Notes: generated by a model from the sequence alone, not told the origin. A DNA stretch of 64,000 nucleotides from Pseudomonas sp. A-RE-19 (GCF_019956555.1 NZ_JAHBDQ010000007.1:97840-161839); one strand, 5' to 3'. Positions 11,125-19,926 are shown, counted from the first letter of the stretch. Numbers and translations are program-made.

Positions 11125-11163
11125 CTGACCTTTAAGTCAGAAAATCATTGACCGAAAAGTCAG
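11125..11163. promoter_or_regulatory. Two tandem TGAC-N6-GTCA operator-like repeats upstream of xdhA
   Basis: CTGAC-CTTTAA-GTCAG (11125-11140) and TTGAC-CGAAAA-GTCAG (11148-11163) have identical arm and spacer lengths and centres 23 bp apart, about two helical turns. The second overlaps a possible sigma70 -35 (TTGACC 11148) paired with TAAATT at 11170. They are likely binding sites for a dimeric regulator, perhaps the neighbouring GntR protein. Confidence 0.5.
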
Positions 11164-11190
11164 ACCTGATAAATTCGGCTCATGTCGGTT

Positions 11191-11202
11191 AACAACAATA
11201 AT
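11191..11202 (+). promoter_or_regulatory. A-rich Crc/Hfq-type motif in front of the xdhA ribosome binding site
   Basis: AACAACAATAAT fits the AAnAAnAA pattern bound by Hfq-Crc in Pseudomonas. It lies 9 nt before GAGG (11211-11214), the ribosome binding site for the GTG at 11221, so bound Hfq could block translation when better carbon sources are present. Confidence 0.5.
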
Positions 11203-11220
11203 GAGTTTGCGAGGCCTTCC

Positions 11221-12675
11221 GTGATCCAGTTTTTACTCAACCAGGAACTCCGTAGCGAGCACGCCCTGGACCCGAACCTGACCGTGCTCAATTACCTGCG
11301 CGAACATGTGGGCAAACCCGGCACCAAAGAAGGCTGCGCCAGCGGTGACTGTGGCGCCTGCACCGTAGTGGTCGGCGAGCTGCAGACGGACGACGACGGC
11401 CGCGAACACATTCGCTATCGCAGCCTCAACTCGTGCCTGACCTTTGTTTCGTCGCTGCATGGCAAGCAACTGATCAGCGTCGAAGACCTCAAGCACAAGG
11501 GCGAGCTGCACAGCGTGCAAAAAGCCATGGTCGAGTGCCATGGCTCGCAATGCGGTTTCTGCACCCCGGGCTTCGTGATGTCGTTGTTCGCCCTGCAAAA
11601 GAACAGTGATCAACCGGATGCTCACAAGGCCCACGAAGCCCTGGCCGGCAACCTCTGCCGTTGCACCGGTTATCGGCCGATCCTCGCCGCTGCCGAACAA
11701 TCCTGCTGCGGCAAACAACCCGACCAATTCGATGCGCGAGAAGCAGACACCATCGCTCGCCTGAAAGCCATCACCCCCACCGACATCGGCGAACTCAACA
11801 GTGGCGACAAACGCTGCCTGGTGCCGTTGACCGTGGCCGATCTGGCCGACCTGTACGACGCTTATCCACAGGCCCGCCTGCTGGCTGGCGGCACCGATCT
11901 GGCGCTGGAAGTGACCCAGTTCCACCGCACCTTGCCGGTGATGATCTACGTCGGCAACGTCGCCGAAATGAAACGCATCGAACGCTTCGACGATCGCCTG
12001 GAAATCGGTGCCGCCACCGCCCTCTCCGACTGTTACGACGCCCTGAAGGCCGAGTACCCGGACTTCGGTGAATTGCTGCAACGCTTTGCCTCTCTGCAGA
12101 TCCGCAACCAGGGCACCCTGGGTGGCAACATCGGCAACGCCTCGCCAATCGGCGACTCGCCACCGCTGCTGATCGCCCTCGGCGCGCAGATCGTCCTGTG
12201 CAAAGGCGAAACCCGCCGCACCATGGCCCTGGAAGATTACTTCATCGATTACCGGGTCACCGCGCGTCAGGAAAGCGAGTTCATCGAAAAGATCATCGTG
12301 CCACGCGCCAGCGCCGAACAACTGTTCCGCGCCTACAAGGTATCCAAGCGTCTGGACGATGACATTTCCGCGGTCTGCGCCGCATTCAACCTGCGCATCG
12401 ACACCGGTGTGATCGCCGACGCCCGCGTTGCTTTCGGCGGTATGGCGGCCATTCCAAAACGTGCCAAGAACTGCGAAGCCGCCCTGCTGGGTGCACCGTT
12501 CAACAACGCCACTATCGAACGCGCCTGCGCTGCGCTGGCCGAAGATTTCACACCGCTCTCGGACTTCCGCGCCAGCAAGGAATACCGCCTGCTCAGCGCG
12601 CAGAATCTGCTGCGTAAATACTTCATCGAACTGCAAACACCGCACATCGAGACTCGGGTGACCGCTTATGTCTAA
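11221..12675 (+). CDS. xdhA: Xanthine dehydrogenase small subunit (Fe-S / FAD)
   Basis: 484 residues from GTG 11221. Part of the enzyme that oxidises hypoxanthine to xanthine to urate. The N-terminal ferredoxin-like domain binds one [2Fe-2S] cluster through C39, C44, C47 and C72. The helical domain binds the second through C111, C114, C146 and C148 (CGFC...LCRC). A FAD domain follows (LAGGTDLALEV about 221-231; TLGGNIGNASPIGDSPP about 299-315), and a CO_deh_flav C domain ends the protein. I choose GTG 11221 because GAGG lies 6 nt upstream and homologues begin IQFLLN; the in-frame ATG at 11182 has no ribosome binding site and would place an A-rich regulatory motif inside the protein. It overlaps xdhB by 8 nt, implying translational coupling. 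Confidence 0.95.
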   Translation: MIQFLLNQELRSEHALDPNLTVLNYLREHVGKPGTKEGCASGDCGACTVVVGELQTDDDGREHIRYRSLNSCLTFVSSLHGKQLISVEDLKHKGELHSVQKAMVECHGSQCGFCTPGFVMSLFALQKNSDQPDAHKAHEALAGNLCRCTGYRPILAAAEQSCCGKQPDQFDAREADTIARLKAITPTDIGELNSGDKRCLVPLTVADLADLYDAYPQARLLAGGTDLALEVTQFHRTLPVMIYVGNVAEMKRIERFDDRLEIGAATALSDCYDALKAEYPDFGELLQRFASLQIRNQGTLGGNIGNASPIGDSPPLLIALGAQIVLCKGETRRTMALEDYFIDYRVTARQESEFIEKIIVPRASAEQLFRAYKVSKRLDDDISAVCAAFNLRIDTGVIADARVAFGGMAAIPKRAKNCEAALLGAPFNNATIERACAALAEDFTPLSDFRASKEYRLLSAQNLLRKYFIELQTPHIETRVTAYV

Positions 12676-15067
12676 TCATCACGCTGTAGAGAAGACCCAA
12701 GCCGAACTGGCTGAATTGTTCGCCAAGGACCTGACCACCGGTGTCGGTCGCAGCGTCAAGCACGACAGCGCCGACAAGCATGTATCCGGTGAAGCGCAGT
12801 ACATCGACGATCGATTGGAATTCCCCAATCAGCTGCACGTTTACGCACGGCTGTCGGACCGCGCCCACGCGAAAATCATCAGCATCGACACCAAGCCTTG
12901 TTACGCCTTCGAAGGTGTGCGCATTGCCATCACTCACGAAGATGTGCCGGGCCTGAAAGACATCGGTCCACTGTTGCCGGGCGACCCGTTGCTGGCCATC
13001 GATGACGTGCAGTTTGTCGGTCAACCGGTACTGGCCGTCGCGGCGAAAGACCTGGAAACCGCGCGCAAGGCGGCCATGGCCGCGATCATCGAATACGAAG
13101 ACCTCGAACCGGTTCTGGACGTGGTCGAAGCCTTGCGCAAACGCCATTTTGTGCTCGACAGCCATACGCATCACCGTGGTGATTCGGCGACTGCGTTGGC
13201 CACTGCCGAACATCGCATCCAGGGCACGCTGCACATCGGCGGTCAGGAACACTTTTATCTCGAAACCCAGATCTCATCGGTGATGCCGACGGAAGACGGC
13301 GGGATGATCGTTTACTGCTCGACCCAGAACCCCACCGAAGTACAGAAACTGGTGGCCGAAGTGCTGGACGTGTCGATGAACAAAATCGTCGTCGACATGC
13401 GCCGCATGGGCGGTGGTTTCGGCGGCAAGGAAACCCAGGCGGCAAGCCCGGCGTGCCTGTGCGCGGTGATCGCACACCTGACCGGTCAGCCGACCAAAAT
13501 GCGCCTGCCGCGTGTCGAAGACATGCTGATGACCGGCAAGCGTCACCCGTTTTACGTCGAGTACGACGTGGGCTTCGACAGCACCGGCCGCCTGCACGGC
13601 ATCGCCCTGGAACTGGCCGGTAACTGCGGTTGCTCCCCGGATTTGTCGGCATCGATTGTCGACCGCGCGATGTTCCATGCCGACAACTCGTACTACCTGG
13701 GCGACGCGACCATCAACGGTCACCGCTGCAAGACCAACACCGCGTCGAACACCGCTTACCGTGGCTTCGGCGGCCCGCAAGGGATGGTCGCCATCGAAGA
13801 AGTGATGGATGCGATTGCCCGCCATCTGGGCCTCGATCCACTGGCGGTGCGCAAGGCCAACTACTACGGCAAGACCGAGCGCAACGTCACGCATTATTAC
13901 CAGACCGTCGAGCACAACATGCTCGAGGAAATGACCGCGGAACTGGAAGAAAGCAGCCAGTACGCAGAACGTCGCGAAGCGATTCGTCGCTACAACGCCA
14001 ACAGCCCGATCCTGAAAAAAGGCCTGGCGCTGACCCCGGTGAAATTTGGTATTTCCTTCACCGCCAGCTTCCTCAATCAGGCCGGTGCACTGATCCACAT
14101 CTACACCGACGGCAGCATCCACCTGAACCACGGTGGCACCGAGATGGGCCAGGGCCTGAACACCAAGGTTGCGCAAGTCGTGGCTGAAGTATTCCAGGTA
14201 GAAATGGATCGCGTGCAGATCACCGCGACCAACACCGACAAGGTTCCGAACACTTCGCCAACCGCTGCGTCGAGTGGCGCCGACCTCAATGGTAAAGCGG
14301 CGCAAAACGCAGCTGAAATCATCAAGAAACGCCTGGTGGAATTCGCCGCGCGGCAATACAAGGTCAGCGAAGAAGATGTGGAGTTCCACAACGGTCACGT
14401 GCGGGTTCGCGATCACATCCTGACGTTTGAATCGCTGATCCAGCAGGCGTATTTCGCTCAGGTGTCGCTGTCGAGCACCGGCTTCTACAAGACCCCGAAA
14501 ATCTACTACGACCGCAGTCAGGCCCGTGGTCGGCCGTTCTACTACTACGCCTTTGGTGCAGCCTGCGCCGAGGTGATCGTCGACACCCTGACCGGCGAGT
14601 ACAAGATGCTGCGCACCGACATCCTTCACGACGTCGGCGACTCGCTGAACCCGGCGATCGATATCGGTCAGGTCGAGGGTGGTTTCATCCAGGGCATGGG
14701 TTGGCTGACCATGGAAGAACTGGTGTGGAACAACAAAGGCAAACTGATGACCAATGGCCCGGCCAGCTACAAGATCCCGGCGGTGGCCGACATGCCACTG
14801 GACCTGCGGGTGAAGCTGGTGGAAAACCGCAAGAACCCGGAAGACACGGTGTTCCATTCCAAGGCCGTGGGCGAGCCGCCGTTCATGCTCGGCATCGCCG
14901 CGTGGTGCGCGATCAAGGACGCCGTGGCCAGTTTGGGCGACTACCAGCATCAACCAAAAATCGACGCACCGGCGACCCCGGAGCGGGTGTTGTGGGGTTG
15001 TGAGCAGATGCGGCAGTTGACGGCGGTGAAAGCCGTGGAAGCTGAAACCGAACTGGCTTCGCTCTAG
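12668..15067 (+). CDS. xdhB: Xanthine dehydrogenase large subunit (molybdopterin)
   Basis: 799 residues. Carries the molybdenum cofactor where purine hydroxylation occurs. Visible motifs are RRMGGGFGGKE (Moco contact), NTAYRGFGGPQG (Moco loop), the GxG block TAASSGADLNGKAAQNAA, and the C-terminal active-site glutamate in VGEPPFMLG (E736). The family length is 770-800 residues. It is a cytoplasmic enzyme that pairs with the small subunit encoded just upstream. A REP doublet follows the stop codon, before xdhC, and may set relative transcript levels. Confidence 0.97.
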   Translation: MSNHHAVEKTQAELAELFAKDLTTGVGRSVKHDSADKHVSGEAQYIDDRLEFPNQLHVYARLSDRAHAKIISIDTKPCYAFEGVRIAITHEDVPGLKDIGPLLPGDPLLAIDDVQFVGQPVLAVAAKDLETARKAAMAAIIEYEDLEPVLDVVEALRKRHFVLDSHTHHRGDSATALATAEHRIQGTLHIGGQEHFYLETQISSVMPTEDGGMIVYCSTQNPTEVQKLVAEVLDVSMNKIVVDMRRMGGGFGGKETQAASPACLCAVIAHLTGQPTKMRLPRVEDMLMTGKRHPFYVEYDVGFDSTGRLHGIALELAGNCGCSPDLSASIVDRAMFHADNSYYLGDATINGHRCKTNTASNTAYRGFGGPQGMVAIEEVMDAIARHLGLDPLAVRKANYYGKTERNVTHYYQTVEHNMLEEMTAELEESSQYAERREAIRRYNANSPILKKGLALTPVKFGISFTASFLNQAGALIHIYTDGSIHLNHGGTEMGQGLNTKVAQVVAEVFQVEMDRVQITATNTDKVPNTSPTAASSGADLNGKAAQNAAEIIKKRLVEFAARQYKVSEEDVEFHNGHVRVRDHILTFESLIQQAYFAQVSLSSTGFYKTPKIYYDRSQARGRPFYYYAFGAACAEVIVDTLTGEYKMLRTDILHDVGDSLNPAIDIGQVEGGFIQGMGWLTMEELVWNNKGKLMTNGPASYKIPAVADMPLDLRVKLVENRKNPEDTVFHSKAVGEPPFMLGIAAWCAIKDAVASLGDYQHQPKIDAPATPERVLWGCEQMRQLTAVKAVEAETELASL

Positions 15068-15082
15068 ACCGAGGCGCGGCCA

Positions 15083-15145
15083 TCGCGAGCAGGCTCGCTC
15101 CCACAGGGGAATGCATTCCAAATGTGGGAGCGGGCTTGCTCGCGA
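15083..15145. repeat. REP doublet (GTGGGAGCGNGCNTGCTCGCGA type) between xdhB and xdhC
   Basis: TCGCGAGCAGGCTCGCTCCCAC and GTGGGAGCGGGCTTGCTCGCGA are inverted copies around an 18-bp loop. This is the shortest loop of this type in the window. It sits inside the operon. Confidence 0.9.
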
Positions 15146-15183
15146 AGACGGCCGAACAGACAACAGAGATGTTGAGGTGAAAC

Positions 15184-16029
15184 ATGTACAACTGGATCGA
15201 CGCCCTCGCCGACCTGCAAACCCGGGGTGAACCCTGTGTGTTGGTGACCATCATCGAAGAGCTCGGCTCGACGCCGCGTAATGCTGGCTCGAAGATGGTC
15301 ATCAGCGCCACGCAAACGTTCGACACCATCGGTGGCGGGCATCTGGAATACAAGGCCATGCAGATCGGCCGCGAGATGCTGGCCAGCGGCCGGCAGGACA
15401 CCCACCTGGAGCGCTTCAGCCTCGGCGCCAGCCTGGGCCAGTGCTGCGGCGGCGTGACCGTGTTGCTGTTCGAACCGATGGGCCAGGTCCAGGCGCAGAT
15501 TGCGGTATTCGGCGCCGGCCACGTCGGTCGGGCCCTGGTGCCACTGCTCGCCAGCCTGCCGTGCCGGGTGCGCTGGATCGACTCGCGGGAAGCGGAATTC
15601 CCCGAGCAGATCCCCCACGGCGTGCGCAAAATCGTCACCGAAGAACCGCTGGATGAAGTCGATGACCTGCCCACCGGCAGCTACTGCATCGTCATGACCC
15701 ACAACCATCAACTCGATCTCGAACTCACCGCCGCGATCCTCAAACGCAACGACTTCGCCTACTTCGGCCTGATCGGTTCGAAGACCAAACGGGTGAAGTT
15801 CGAACACCGTCTGCGTGATCGTGGTTTCGACAACTCCGTGCTGCAACGCATGCGCTGCCCGATGGGCATTGGCGAAGTCAAAGGCAAGTTGCCTGTGGAA
15901 ATCGCCATCTCCATCGCCGGCGAAATCATCGCCACCTATAACGCGAATTTCGGCCAGCACACCGCCAGCGCCGGATCATCGATCGCCAAACTGCTGCCTG
16001 CTTCACGCCGCAGCCAGGCTTTGAACTAA
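15184..16029 (+). CDS. xdhC: Xanthine dehydrogenase accessory protein XdhC (Moco insertion/sulfuration)
   Basis: 281 residues. XdhC binds molybdenum cofactor, protects it, and hands the sulfurated form to apo-XdhB. The N-terminal XdhC/CoxI domain has the conserved EELGSTPRNAGSKM and GASLGQCCGG segments; the cysteine pair at 87-88 lies where the Moco-binding cysteine is expected. A Rossmann-like domain begins at VFGAGHVGRALVP (about 108-120). The C-terminus has the family block GLIGSKTKRVKFEHRL. The ATG at 15184 is preceded by GAGGTGAAAC. It is third in the operon, 116 bp after xdhB, with a REP in the gap. Confidence 0.95.
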   Translation: MYNWIDALADLQTRGEPCVLVTIIEELGSTPRNAGSKMVISATQTFDTIGGGHLEYKAMQIGREMLASGRQDTHLERFSLGASLGQCCGGVTVLLFEPMGQVQAQIAVFGAGHVGRALVPLLASLPCRVRWIDSREAEFPEQIPHGVRKIVTEEPLDEVDDLPTGSYCIVMTHNHQLDLELTAAILKRNDFAYFGLIGSKTKRVKFEHRLRDRGFDNSVLQRMRCPMGIGEVKGKLPVEIAISIAGEIIATYNANFGQHTASAGSSIAKLLPASRRSQALN

Positions 16030-16038
16030 AAAGCTTCG

Positions 16039-16050
16039 AACAATAAGAAG
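16039..16050 (+). promoter_or_regulatory. A-rich Crc/Hfq-type motif upstream of guaD
   Basis: AACAATAAGAAG matches AAnAAnAA, 20 nt before the guaD ATG. It is the second such motif in the purine operon. It is weaker evidence than at xdhA because it lies slightly further from the ribosome binding site. Confidence 0.35.
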
Positions 16051-16069
16051 CCACGAATTGAGAACTCCC

Positions 16070-17374
16070 ATGCCTGCAACTCGCAAAGCCTACCGCGCCG
16101 CCCTCCTGCACAGCATCGCCGACCCCGCCGAAGTGGGCATCGAAGCTTCTTATGAGTATTTCGAAGACGGCCTGCTGGTGGTCGAGAACGGCCAGATCAG
16201 CGCCATCGGCCACGCCAGCGAATTGCTGCCGACCCTGCCCGCGGACATCGAGATCACCCATTATCAGGACGCACTGATCACCCCCGGCCTCATCGACACC
16301 CACATCCACTTGCCACAAACCGGCATGGTCGGCGCCTATGGCGAACAGCTGCTGGACTGGCTCAACACCTACACCTTTCCGTGTGAAAGCCAGTTCGCCG
16401 ACAAGGGCCACGCTGACGAAGTCGCGGGTATTTTCATCAAGGAACTGCTGCGCAACGGCACCACCACCGCGCTGGTGTTCGGCAGTGTGCATCCGCAATC
16501 GGTGAACTCGTTCTTCGAGGCCGCCGAACAGCTGGACCTGCGGATGATCGCCGGCAAGGTGATGATGGACCGCAACGCGCCGGACTACCTGACCGACACC
16601 GCCGAATCGAGCTACGTCGAAAGCAAGGCGCTGATCGAACGCTGGCACGGCAAGGGTCGCCTGCATTACGCCGTCACACCGCGTTTTGCCCCGACCAGCA
16701 CCCCGGAACAACTGACCCTCGCTGGCCAGTTGCTGAGCGAATACCCGGATCTGTACATGCAGACCCACATCAGCGAGAACCTCAAGGAAGTCGCGTGGGT
16801 CAAGGAACTGTTCCCGGAGCGCAAGGGCTACCTGGACGTCTACGATCACTACCAATTGCTCGGTGAGCGTTCGGTGTTCGCCCACGGCGTACACCTGTGC
16901 GACGACGAATGCGCGCGCCTGGCGCAAACCGGTTCGGCCATCGCCTTCTGCCCGACCTCCAACTTCTTCCTCGGCAGCGGCTTGTTCAATCTGCCGATGG
17001 CCGAGAAGCACAAACTCAATGTCGGCCTCGGTACCGACGTCGGTGGCGGCACCAGTTTCTCGCTGCTGCAAACCCTGAACGAAGCCTACAAAGTCATGCA
17101 ACTGCAAGGCGCACGGCTGAGCCCGTTCAAGTCGCTGTACCTGGCCACCCTCGGCGGCGCCCGCGCCCTGCGCCTGGAAGACAAGATCGGCACCTTGCAA
17201 CCGGGCACCGACGCGGACTTCCTGGTGCTGGATTACAACGCCACGCCACTGCTCAGCTATCGCCTGAAGCAGGCCAATAACATTGCCGAGACGTTGTTTG
17301 TATTGATGACGCTGGGGGATGACCGGACGGTGTTGCAGACGTATGCGGCGGGGAATCTGGTGCATCAGCGCTAG
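16070..17374 (+). CDS. guaD: Guanine deaminase
   Basis: 434 residues from the ATG at 16070. Converts guanine to xanthine and ammonia, feeding xanthine dehydrogenase. It is an amidohydrolase-fold metalloenzyme: metal ligands in GLIDTHIHLPQ (H78, H80), further histidines in the THISE and VFAHGVHL strands, and the aspartate in GLGTDVGGGTSFS. A frame-extending TTG 12 nt upstream exists, but the ATG fits the family start MPATRKAYRAALLHS. It lies 40 bp after xdhC in the same direction and is the last gene before a strong terminator, so the operon covers guanine to urate. No uricase is nearby. Confidence 0.97.
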   Translation: MPATRKAYRAALLHSIADPAEVGIEASYEYFEDGLLVVENGQISAIGHASELLPTLPADIEITHYQDALITPGLIDTHIHLPQTGMVGAYGEQLLDWLNTYTFPCESQFADKGHADEVAGIFIKELLRNGTTTALVFGSVHPQSVNSFFEAAEQLDLRMIAGKVMMDRNAPDYLTDTAESSYVESKALIERWHGKGRLHYAVTPRFAPTSTPEQLTLAGQLLSEYPDLYMQTHISENLKEVAWVKELFPERKGYLDVYDHYQLLGERSVFAHGVHLCDDECARLAQTGSAIAFCPTSNFFLGSGLFNLPMAEKHKLNVGLGTDVGGGTSFSLLQTLNEAYKVMQLQGARLSPFKSLYLATLGGARALRLEDKIGTLQPGTDADFLVLDYNATPLLSYRLKQANNIAETLFVLMTLGDDRTVLQTYAAGNLVHQR

Positions 17375-17388
17375 TTTTCTCCAAGCAT

Positions 17389-17427
17389 AAAAAATCCCCC
17401 GTAGCCGAACAGCCCGGGGGATTTTTA
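17389..17427. terminator. Bidirectional terminator after guaD
   Basis: AAAAATCCCCCG and CGGGGGATTTTT pair across a 12-nt loop. It lies between guaD and the REP that separates it from the convergent GntR gene. Confidence 0.9.
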
Positions 17428-17445
17428 TTGCCTGTCAGATCGCTA

Positions 17446-17508
17446 TCGCGAGCAGGCTCGCTCCCACATTTGAATGGCATTCCCCTGTGGGAGCGAGCCT
17501 GCTCGCGA
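17446..17508. repeat. REP doublet between guaD and the GntR gene
   Basis: TCGCGAGCAGGCTCGCTCCCAC and GTGGGAGCGAGCCTGCTCGCGA are perfect inverted copies with a short loop. It lies in a convergent intergenic gap. Confidence 0.92.
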
Positions 17509-17526
17509 TGGGCTCGCCTCGGTCTA

Positions 17527-18291
17527 TCAGAGTTTGGCGACCGGCCGCCCCGGCTTCTTGGTCTGCAACAAATGCGAAAACACCGCATGCAAATCATCCG
17601 ACGCACTTTCTTCGTCGAGGTTGAGTTTGCTGTCGATGTGGTCCATGTGATGCATCATCAGGTCCACCGCCAGCGTCGCGTCCCGCGCTTCGATGGCGTT
17701 GATCAACTGGGTGTGTTCATCGTAAGAACAGTGGGAACGGTTGCCGCTCTCGTACTGGGCGATGATCAACGAAGTCTGGGACACCAGGCTGCGCTGGAAG
17801 CTGATCAGCGGCGCGTTTTTCGCCGCTTCGGCCAGCTTCAAGTGGAACTCGCCCGACAAACGGATTCCGGCGCCACGATCGCCACGGGAGAAACTGTCGC
17901 GCTCGTCGTTGACCATCTGCCGCAAGTCGGCAATCTCCTCGGCAGTGGCGTGCTGAACCGCCAGCTCAGTGATCGCCCGCTCCACCAGACGCCGCGCCAT
18001 AAACACCTGACGGGCCTCTTCGACACTCGGGCTGGCAACGACAGCGCCGCGATTCGGTCGCAGTAACACCACGCCTTCATGGGCCAGACGCGACAGCGCG
18101 CGGCGAATGATGGTGCGGCTGACCCCGAAAATTTCCCCCAGCGCTTCTTCGCTCAACTTGGTGCCGGGCGCCAGACGCTGTTCGAGGATGGCCTCGAAGA
18201 TATGCGCATAGACAATATCGTCCTGGGTACCGGTGCGGCCGGCTTTGCCTGCTCGCGGTTGTTTCTTGAGGGGTTGCAACTGTTCGTTCAT
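17527..18291 (-). CDS. GntR-family (FCD) transcriptional regulator between guaD and benE-like gene
   Basis: 254 residues from the ATG at 18291. N-terminal basic tail (KKQPRAGKAGRTG), then a winged HTH at about residues 24-90 (IVYAHIFEAILEQRLAPGTKLSEEALGEIFGVSRTIIRRALSRLAHEGVVLLRPNRGAVV) and an FCD domain with metal-binding-type histidines (GEFHLKLAEAA; YDEHTQLINAI; MMHHMDHID). A longer frame reaches 18447, but the region from 18292 is promoter DNA with an operator-like palindrome. It is convergent with guaD and divergent from the transporter gene, so it probably controls one or both; the usual Pseudomonas neighbours suggest a purine or nucleobase ligand, which is inference. Confidence 0.88.
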   Translation of the reverse strand: MNEQLQPLKKQPRAGKAGRTGTQDDIVYAHIFEAILEQRLAPGTKLSEEALGEIFGVSRTIIRRALSRLAHEGVVLLRPNRGAVVASPSVEEARQVFMARRLVERAITELAVQHATAEEIADLRQMVNDERDSFSRGDRGAGIRLSGEFHLKLAEAAKNAPLISFQRSLVSQTSLIIAQYESGNRSHCSYDEHTQLINAIEARDATLAVDLMMHHMDHIDSKLNLDEESASDDLHAVFSHLLQTKKPGRPVAKL

Positions 18292-18383
18292 GGGCACTCG
18301 AGTCGGGAGAACTGCGGCGAATTGACCGTGACTGTAATACGGCACAGTGGGTCGCTGGCAAGTATCGCGTAAAAAACACCGCG

Positions 18384-18395
18384 ATTGTACACAAT
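18384..18395. promoter_or_regulatory. GntR-type operator ATTGT-AC-ACAAT
   Basis: A perfect palindrome with 5-bp arms lies 93 bp upstream of the GntR ATG, in the divergent gap with the transporter gene. The arms equal those of the prpR-region operator (ATTGT-CG-ACAAT), differing only in the centre. It fits autoregulation by an FCD-type GntR protein. Confidence 0.6.
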
Positions 18396-18506
18396 GGAAG
18401 GTGGCAACACGACTGTACGGCTGTTTGTCGCCCTCGCTGTATTGCAACGACCGGTTACTTTTCAGTTTAGGCTTGAACGCAGAATCCGCTGCCTGAACGC
18501 TATCCC

Positions 18507-18598
18507 TGTAGGAGCGAGGCTTGCCCGCGAAGGCGTCGTGTCATTCAACATTGATATCGACTGACACGACGCCTTCGCGGGCAAGCCTCGCTCCTACA
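18507..18598. repeat. REP doublet (GTAGGAGCGAGGCTTGCCCGCGAAGGCGTCGTGTC type) upstream of the benE-like gene
   Basis: Arms of about 36 bp are perfect inverted copies and extend past the core into GGCGTCGTGTCA. It lies 50 bp before the transporter start, in the promoter-bearing gap. Confidence 0.93.
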
Positions 18599-18647
18599 GG
18601 GTTCAGCGGCTACGGACATCTTTATCAGAACAAGGAACACCGCTGTC

Positions 18648-19838
18648 ATGACCGATGCCACGCACACGCAGCTTCGCCCCCTGACTGACACGTCGCCCTC
18701 GGCCATCGTCGCAGGCTTCATCGCCATGATGACCGGCTACACCAGTTCACTGGTGCTGATGTTCCAGGCCGGGCAAGCAGCGGGCCTTAGCAGCGGGCAG
18801 ATTTCGTCGTGGATCTGGGCGATCTCCATCGGCATGGCGGTGTGCTCGATCGGCCTGTCCCTGCGCTACCGCACCCCGATCACCATTGCCTGGTCGACCC
18901 CCGGCGCGGCACTGCTGATCTCCAGCCTGGGCGGTGTCAGCTACGGCGAGGCCATTGGTGCCTATATTACTTGCGCGGTGCTGGTGACCATTTGTGGTTT
19001 GACCGGCAGCTTCGAACGGCTGGTGAAAAAGATTCCGGCCTCATTGGCGGCGGCGTTGCTGGCGGGGATTCTGTTCAAGATCGGCAGCGAGATTTTCGTC
19101 GCCACCCAGCACCGGACCGCACTGGTCCTGGGGATGTTCTTCACGTATCTGCTGGTCAAGCGCCTGTCACCGCGCTACGCCGTGCTCGCCGCGCTGTTGA
19201 TCGGCACCGCGCTGTCGGGGTTCATGGGGCTGCTGGATTTCAGTGGCTTCCACCTGGAAGTCGCGACACCGGTCTGGACCACACCGCATTTTTCCCTGGC
19301 TGCGACTATCAGCATCGGCATCCCGCTGTTCGTGGTGGCGATGACGTCGCAGAACATGCCGGGCATCGCCGTATTGCGCGCCGACGGCTACAACGTGCCG
19401 GCCTCGCCGCTGATCACCACCACCGGCATTGCCTCGTTGCTGTTGGCGCCGTTCGGTTCACACGGCATCAACCTGGCGGCCATCAGCGCAGCGATCTGCA
19501 CCGGACCGCATGCCCATGAAGATCGCAACAAGCGCTACACGGCAGCCGTCTGGTGCGGGATTTTCTACGGGATTGCCGGGGTGTTCGGCGCGACGCTGGC
19601 AGCGCTGTTTGCCGCATTGCCTAAAGAACTGGTGCTGTCGATTGCCGCGCTGGCGCTATTCGGCTCGATCATCAATGGATTGAGCATTGCCATGGCGCAA
19701 GTGCAGGAACGGGAAGCGGCGCTGATTACCTTTATGGTGACGGCATCGGGGCTGACGCTGTTTTCCATTGGCTCGGCGTTCTGGGGGATTGTGGCGGGGG
19801 TGTTGACGCTGGTTATCTTGAACTGGCGCAAGGTGTAG
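18648..19838 (+). CDS. BenE-family membrane transporter (benzoate/H+ symporter-like)
   Basis: 396 residues, almost entirely hydrophobic, with about 11-12 predicted membrane helices (for example SAIVAGFIAMMTGYTSSLVLMF, AYITCAVLVTICGLTG, ALVLGMFFTYLLV, ALITFMVTASGLTLFSIGSAFWGIVAGVLTLVIL). The sequence pattern (VGFIAMMTGYTSS, WSTPGAALL, VVAMTSQNMPGIAVLRADGY, APFGSHGINLAAISAAICTGP) is that of BenE, an NCS2-like fold that also underlies xanthine/uracil permeases. Next to guaD and a GntR regulator, a nucleobase or aromatic substrate is possible; BenE by sequence, substrate uncertain. The TAG stop is formed by the first bases of a REP. Confidence 0.88.
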   Translation: MTDATHTQLRPLTDTSPSAIVAGFIAMMTGYTSSLVLMFQAGQAAGLSSGQISSWIWAISIGMAVCSIGLSLRYRTPITIAWSTPGAALLISSLGGVSYGEAIGAYITCAVLVTICGLTGSFERLVKKIPASLAAALLAGILFKIGSEIFVATQHRTALVLGMFFTYLLVKRLSPRYAVLAALLIGTALSGFMGLLDFSGFHLEVATPVWTTPHFSLAATISIGIPLFVVAMTSQNMPGIAVLRADGYNVPASPLITTTGIASLLLAPFGSHGINLAAISAAICTGPHAHEDRNKRYTAAVWCGIFYGIAGVFGATLAALFAALPKELVLSIAALALFGSIINGLSIAMAQVQEREAALITFMVTASGLTLFSIGSAFWGIVAGVLTLVILNWRKV

Positions 19839-19926
19839 GAGCGAGGCTTGCCCGCGAAGGCGTCGTGTCAGTCGATGTCTAATGTTGAATGAAACTCCGT
19901 CTTCGCGGGCAAGCCTCGCTCCTACA
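19834..19926. repeat. REP doublet overlapping the benE-like stop codon
   Basis: GTAGGAGCGAGGCTTGCCCGCGAAGGCGTCG and its inverted copy. The TAG at 19836-19838 is both the gene's stop and part of the GTAGG REP edge. Confidence 0.93.

Noticed and set aside
11182..11220. ATG at 11182 as the xdhA start
   Set aside because: No ribosome binding site. Homologues start at the IQFLLN position, and GTG 11221 has GAGG 6 nt upstream.
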